NCBI GenBank assembly: GCA_022410635.1
Contig: JAJVDF010000217.1
Location: 1,795,112 to 1,859,111 of the forward strand
Direction: 5' to 3'
DNA length: 64,000 bases
Source of the DNA: Tretioscincus oriximinensis
Taxonomy: Eukaryota > Chordata > Lepidosauria > Squamata > Gymnophthalmidae
Shown here: piece after piece, positions 44,801-50,800 of the stretch
Layout: every line of letters starts with the position of its first letter
How positions within the stretch are numbered: position 1 is the stretch's first letter
The notes under the pieces: generated by a model
Seen by the model: only the letters and a program-made list of their open reading frames with translations
Told to the model about the DNA's origin: nothing
Databases searched by the model: none
Program-made: the position numbers and the translations under genes

Positions 44801-47800
44801 CAGTCCCAAGGGCAGCAGATGACAGAAAAATGTATTCAAGAGGTGGGGGCCCGGGCATCGCTAGGGGCCATGATGTCACCCACACTCCACCGCTTCTGCA
44901 TACCAGGGTGGACAGCGCAGGACTCAAGGCCACCACTACAGGGCAGAATTGTGGCCCCAAGCCACCAAGTTGCCACGTCTATGGAGCCTTAGCAGGCGCA
45001 GGGGTGCCGCGAACTCATGCTGCTTGCGGCCCTGCAGTGCTGCCCGTGGCAGCTTCCTCCCACCAGGTGTTCCAATCAGCCACAGGGCGCATTTGCCATG
45101 ACGTTAGTCACCAGCAGCACAAGGGCTCCTCAATCCCATGGCCCTCAGGAGTTAGCAGCCAATCAACAGACGCCNAGCAGGGACTCCCTGGCAGGCAAAG
45201 CTGTTTCTGTGGCCACAGGCAGAGGCCGTCGGATGAGGCCTTTGCTGCTCAGGATCCAGGCACATCAGGGCCAAGAATCCAGACTATCTGGGTGCGAAAA
45301 ATTAACAATAAGCATAATAGCACTCATTTAGAGCACCCTTTGGTTGCTTTCTCCGCAACAGGCACCCTGTGAAGTAGATGCGGCTGAGAGAGTTATGAAG
45401 AACTGTGATAAGCCCAAGGTCACTCACCTGGCTTCATGGAGGCGGGAAGACTGAACGGGGGAGGCTGCCAGGTAAGAGTCCAGGTAATTGGTCACCAAGT
45501 ATAATGAAGAAAATAACCCCAAGGGCCATATTTAAGCCTAACCCTTCCTTCTTTCCTTTTTTTCCTTCCCTCCTTTCTCTCCCTTCCTGGCTGTAAAGAG
45601 GCCCAAAGGGATGAGGGAAAAGCCGCCAAGTCTGGCAGCGGCACTGGGGAAGCGGCGGCTCAGGCGGGCACAGAAGCAGCTGCCCGCCCACGGTGGAGGG
45701 CAGGAGGTCGCTGGGCTTATGGCTGGGCCGGGGGGGGGGCAACCATGGGGGCTTCAAGGGAGCCAGCCCAGTGGTCCTTTCTGTTAAGAAGGGGGGCACT
45801 TCAGAGAGGAAGGGCAAGAAGGCAAACGCTCCAAGATTTACTGCAAAAAAAAAAAAAAAAAGAGGGAATTTATGTATTGAGAAGCACGAAAGTAACATTT
45901 ATTCTATGTTGCTTTATGATTGCAAAAAGAAGGAGGTGGCAGAAACCCCATTATTCACGATAATGTTAGCAAACCCTCAGAGGGCCGGCAGGGCTTTTGT
46001 ACATAAGAACCTCACAGGAGCCCTGAGGTTCCAGCCTTCTGCCTTACCCAGTGGCCCACCAATTGCCTCTGGGCAGCCTGGAACAGAAGGAGGCGAAACA
46101 AAGCACCCAAATTCCTGAAGGTCCCATCCCAACCTGCCCGTGCCCTAAGATCTGCAGGGGAGGCCCTACTGGTTGTACCACCCCTTTCAACAGCTAATGG
46201 AGTGGGGATCCGGGGCAGGGCCTTCGCAGTGGTGGCCCCCAGTTTTTGGAATAGTCTCCCCCTCGAGGTGCGTCTGTCACCATCACTGTAGTCTTTTAGA
46301 AAGCCTTTGAAAATGCGTCTCTTCAACCTGGGCTTTGGCTGAAGAAATGCCATTTCTGTCCCCACTTTAGATACTGTTTTATTCTGTTTTTAATTTGTTA
46401 ATTTTTTATTGAAGTTCTGCTGTTGGCTACCCTGAGACCTTCGTGTATAGGGGTATAAGTATAAATAAATAAATAAAACCCTCTCCTATTCTCCACTCCC
46501 TGCAAAAGGCATTTCAGGAATCCTACCTGTTGCTCCATCTCGGAGGTAGCACCAAAGCATCCATTCTAGTAGTTGTTCATACCATTGGTGTCCCTGAACT
46601 TATCTAATCCTGTCTTAAAGCTATCCAGGCAGCTGGCTACTACCACCTCTTCTGGAAGAAAATTCCATGGGCCAAAGGCCCTCTGGGTGAAAAAAATACT
46701 TTTCCTTGTCTATCCTCACTCTTCTGCCCGTCAGTTTCAAGGAGGGGCCCCTAGTCCTAGTGTTGTGTGAAAGAGAAAACATTTTTCTCTATTCACCTTA
46801 TCCATCCCATGCATTATTTTGCATCTAGTTCTGTCTTGAAGCTATCCAAGTTGTCAGCTCCCACTACCTCTTCAGGAAGTACACAGGCTGATGACCCTCT
46901 GGGTGAAAAAATACTTTCCTTTGTCTGTTCTCATTTTTCTGCCCATCAGTTTCAAGCCCCCCCCCCCTGCTCCTTGTGTTGTGTGATAGAGAAAACATTT
47001 TTTCTCTATTCACCCTGTTGATCCCATGCATGATTTTGTACGCTTCAATCAGATCACCTCTCAAACGTCGCCTTTCAAGGCTGAAGAGGCCCAGACNTTG
47101 CAGCCTTGCTTCATAAGGGAGGTGCTCCAGACCCTTGATCATTTTTGTTGCCCTTTTCTGCGCCTTTTCTAGTTCCACAATATCCCTCTTGAGATGTGGT
47201 GATCAGAATTGAACACAGTATTCCAAATGTGACCTCACCACAGATTTATAAAGAGGCAAAACAACACCTGCTGAATTGTTTTTAATTCCTTTCCTAATTA
47301 TCCCTAACACTGAATTTGCCTTTTTTGTTGTTGCTGCACACTGGGATGACATCTTCATTGAACTGTCCACCAACACCCCAAGATCCTTTTCTTGCTTGGT
47401 CACGGAAAGCTCTTGGTTCCCATCAGGTGGTAGGAGTAGTTGGGGTTCTTTGCCCCCATGTGCCCCTTGCTTAAGTTGAAGTGCATTTGCCACTTTGATG
47501 CCCACTCACCCAATTTCAAAAAATCACTCTGGAGTGCCTTACAATCATTTTCAGTTTTCACTATCCTGAACAGTTTTGTGTTGTCACCAAACTTGGCTAC
47601 TTCAGTCTTTACCTCGGCATCCAGATCATTTATAAGAAAAGGTCCCAGTACAGACCCCTGGGGTACTCCTGAACTCTTTCTACCCAGAGAACTGTCCATT
47701 CAGTACTACCTTCTGTTTTGTACGTTTCCTTGAGTTTTGTAGGGGGTTTATACACAATATTTAGAGCGTGACCTGCCTTGGGACCAATGGTAAAGGCAGG

Positions 47801-50800
47801 GTACAAATAAACACGTACATTTATATAAATAAAACGTAGAGAAAAGTGGTCTTGCATGCTTGGAATTGTCACAGATCATTCCAAANTAGCCTGCAGACAT
47901 GGAAGCCCTTGTACAAACTGCACCTGGGGCAGCAGAGATGGACAAGGCAAATAAGAGGAAAGTAAATAAGCAACTAAACGGCTTTCCCAGGGGAGGGACG
48001 TGCAAAGGCCTCTGTAGTCTAGGAAAAGGGCGCAAGGAGATGCTAAAGGGGTATAAAATTAGGCACGTTATGGACAAAGGGAAAAGATTTTTGTCCTGTT
48101 TTTCAAAATTTTGAAGCAAGAGGTTACCCAGCAAACCTGGGCAAATTGGGGCAGGAAAAATTGCCTTTTCTAATCAGGTTGTTTCAAAAGCGCTTCTGAC
48201 TGGCAAAGGCCTCTTGGCCCCAGGATCTAGGGCTGCTCCCGTGGAAACAGACGCAGGCACTAGGGGGGGCTCTTCTCCCTTCCCATGGCTTGGCACATAA
48301 GCACATAAGAGGATCCTTGCTGAATGGGGCCAGAGCCCACCTAGTCCAGCATTCTGTCTCGGCCCCTGGGCATCTCAAGCAGAAGCAGGCAAAACCTTCA
48401 GCTGTCACCTCTACTCCCTGCAGGTGGCTTTCCACAAGGACTGCCTGNTGCTCCATCCCACGGTCAGAATCAAAAGATCCACCCTAGTAGCTATTTATAC
48501 CCTTGGTATCCATGAACCTATCTGTAGAGCCACCATCGTCCTCACCTCATGATAATTCATCTCACCTATTACCTTCCTGGCAAGCTGGTGAAAAAACTTC
48601 CATGAAGCTGTAAGGTGCATTTGGCATCTGATGGCTTGACAGGAAATGCAAAACCTACTAAAGGAAGGCTTGTGCCCCCTGCGCCCTTCACGTCAACCCA
48701 TAAGCAAGATCTAAGTTCCTAGGATGAATCTCCACAGAGGATCTCTCCAGTACTGGACTGAAATGTTTCATTCCCTCCCTTCTTTACAAGACTGCTGCAA
48801 GCACCCTGCCACCCCGTCCAAGGCCCCTTAGGGTGGAAAGGAGGGGAGACGGTGCCACCCAATAACAAACTAGAGAAATGTATGTATAATAATGCACCAA
48901 ACCACGGTTCTCCTGGTATTCAAACAAGGCAGCACCCCAGGAAAGTGATGCACAGAAAAGTACAAGATGAAAATATCAACACATGTCGTCAAACAATCAG
49001 CCCAAAACATCTCAAAATGATGTGCCCAGTTACCTGTACCAGTTACCTGTACCACAGATAGGCAGTATATGGGTGCCTGTGTATGTGAGAATGCGTGTTT
49101 GTGTGCACGTATGTACATGTACTGCTCAAAACAATTAAACACTTTAACATAACTGTGTATATTAAAGTGCTCCCTTAATGGTTTTGAGCAGTATATTTAC
49201 CTATGTATGTATGTATGTAGAGAGAGAGCCAGACATGTAGCTATACCCACACCGGGTGTTCCCTTTTGCTCTTTGGGGCCCCCTTAAGCTGCTCCTTTTG
49301 GAAGGTGTTCCCTAGAAAGCCTCCTGTCCTTTGGCTCCTGCCTCCTTCAGCCTCCCATCAAGCTGCCTTCCCAGCACCAGGAGGACAGGTGTCACCTGCT
49401 TTTGATAAAGTCCCTCATGAAAGGCTTCTAAAAAATCTCCACACTCATGGATTGGAAACTGGCTAAAAGATAGAAAACAGAGGGTAGTATTAGATGGAAA
49501 GTTCTCTGAGTGGAAANAGGTAAGAAGTGGGGTACCCCAGGGATCTATACTGGGACCCTTGCTTTTCAATATATTTATAAATAATCTGGATGCCAAGGTA
49601 AATAGTGAAGTAGCCAAGTTTGCTGACGACACTAAACTGTTCAGGGTAGTGAAAACTGAAAATGATTGTAAGGCGCCCCAGAGTGATCTATTGAAATTGG
49701 GTGAGTGGGCATCAAAGTGGCAAATGCACTTCAACTTAAGCAAGTGCAAGGTCATGCATATTGGGGCAAAGAACCCAAAATACTCCTACCACCTGATGGG
49801 AACTTTATCAAAAGCAGGTGAGAACAGACAAAGGAAAGTATTTTTTCACCCAGAGGGTCATCGGCCTGTGGAATTTACTTCCTGAAGAGGTGGTGGGTAG
49901 CTAACAGCTTGGATAGTTTCAAGACAGGACTAGACAGGTTTATGGACACCAAGGGTATAAATGGATACTAGGATGGATGTCTGGATGTTGCCTCCGGGAG
50001 GGAGCAAAAGGCAGCACTCCTGAAATACCATTTGCAGGGAGTCATGAACAGGAGCATCTTTTGNTTTCCTCTATTCTGATTGCCCAGGTGCATCTGGTGG
50101 GCCTCTGTGTGACACAGAATGCTGGACTTGATGGGCTATGGCCTGATCCAGTGTGGCTCTTCTGATGTTCTTATGTACCTGCGCCAGCAGAGATTGTGAA
50201 GGAACAGCAACAGCCACAGCAATGTGCTGCCTGCGCATGTGTGTGGCTACCCGGACAAGCCCTCCACAGCAGCCACTGCCACCCAAGAGGCACCTTGGCA
50301 TCCTCATCGCCACCCCTTTGGGTCTCCATGGATCCCTTCCCTAAGGGGCTCTTTCACCTTCTTATTGGCTCCAGGACGTTCCCACTAGGGAACACAACCC
50401 AACATTAAATATTCTGAAGCGTTAAGGTGGCCCCAGAAAGAAGACGAAGCAATCTGGGATGGAGAGGAAGCAGCGGGCCAGATAATAGGGACCCAGGTGT
50501 ACCTGAGTCCATACCAAGGAGCCCCATTCTAAATGCCCTTTGAAAGGCAAGATCCCACCCAGTGGTAAGAGGAAGAGGCTGCCATGAAACACATGTGTCC
50601 CTTCAGAGCAAGGCCTTTCCACTTGCTTGCAGGCCTCCCNATTCACCTGCCCGGCTTAACCCTGTGATCCTAAGCAATTCTGCAGAAGCTGCAGATACCG
50701 ATGCCTCGTGACCTCCGAGATCCTTTCTCTGGGGTCAGCCTGGTCTCCCACCCACCTGAAACTGCTGAAAGAGTTCTGGAGCTCCAGACCCCATCCTTGT

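Noticed and set aside
48852..49142. Short frames on both strands near the palindromic element
   Set aside because: No similarity to any protein I know; simple-sequence surroundings.
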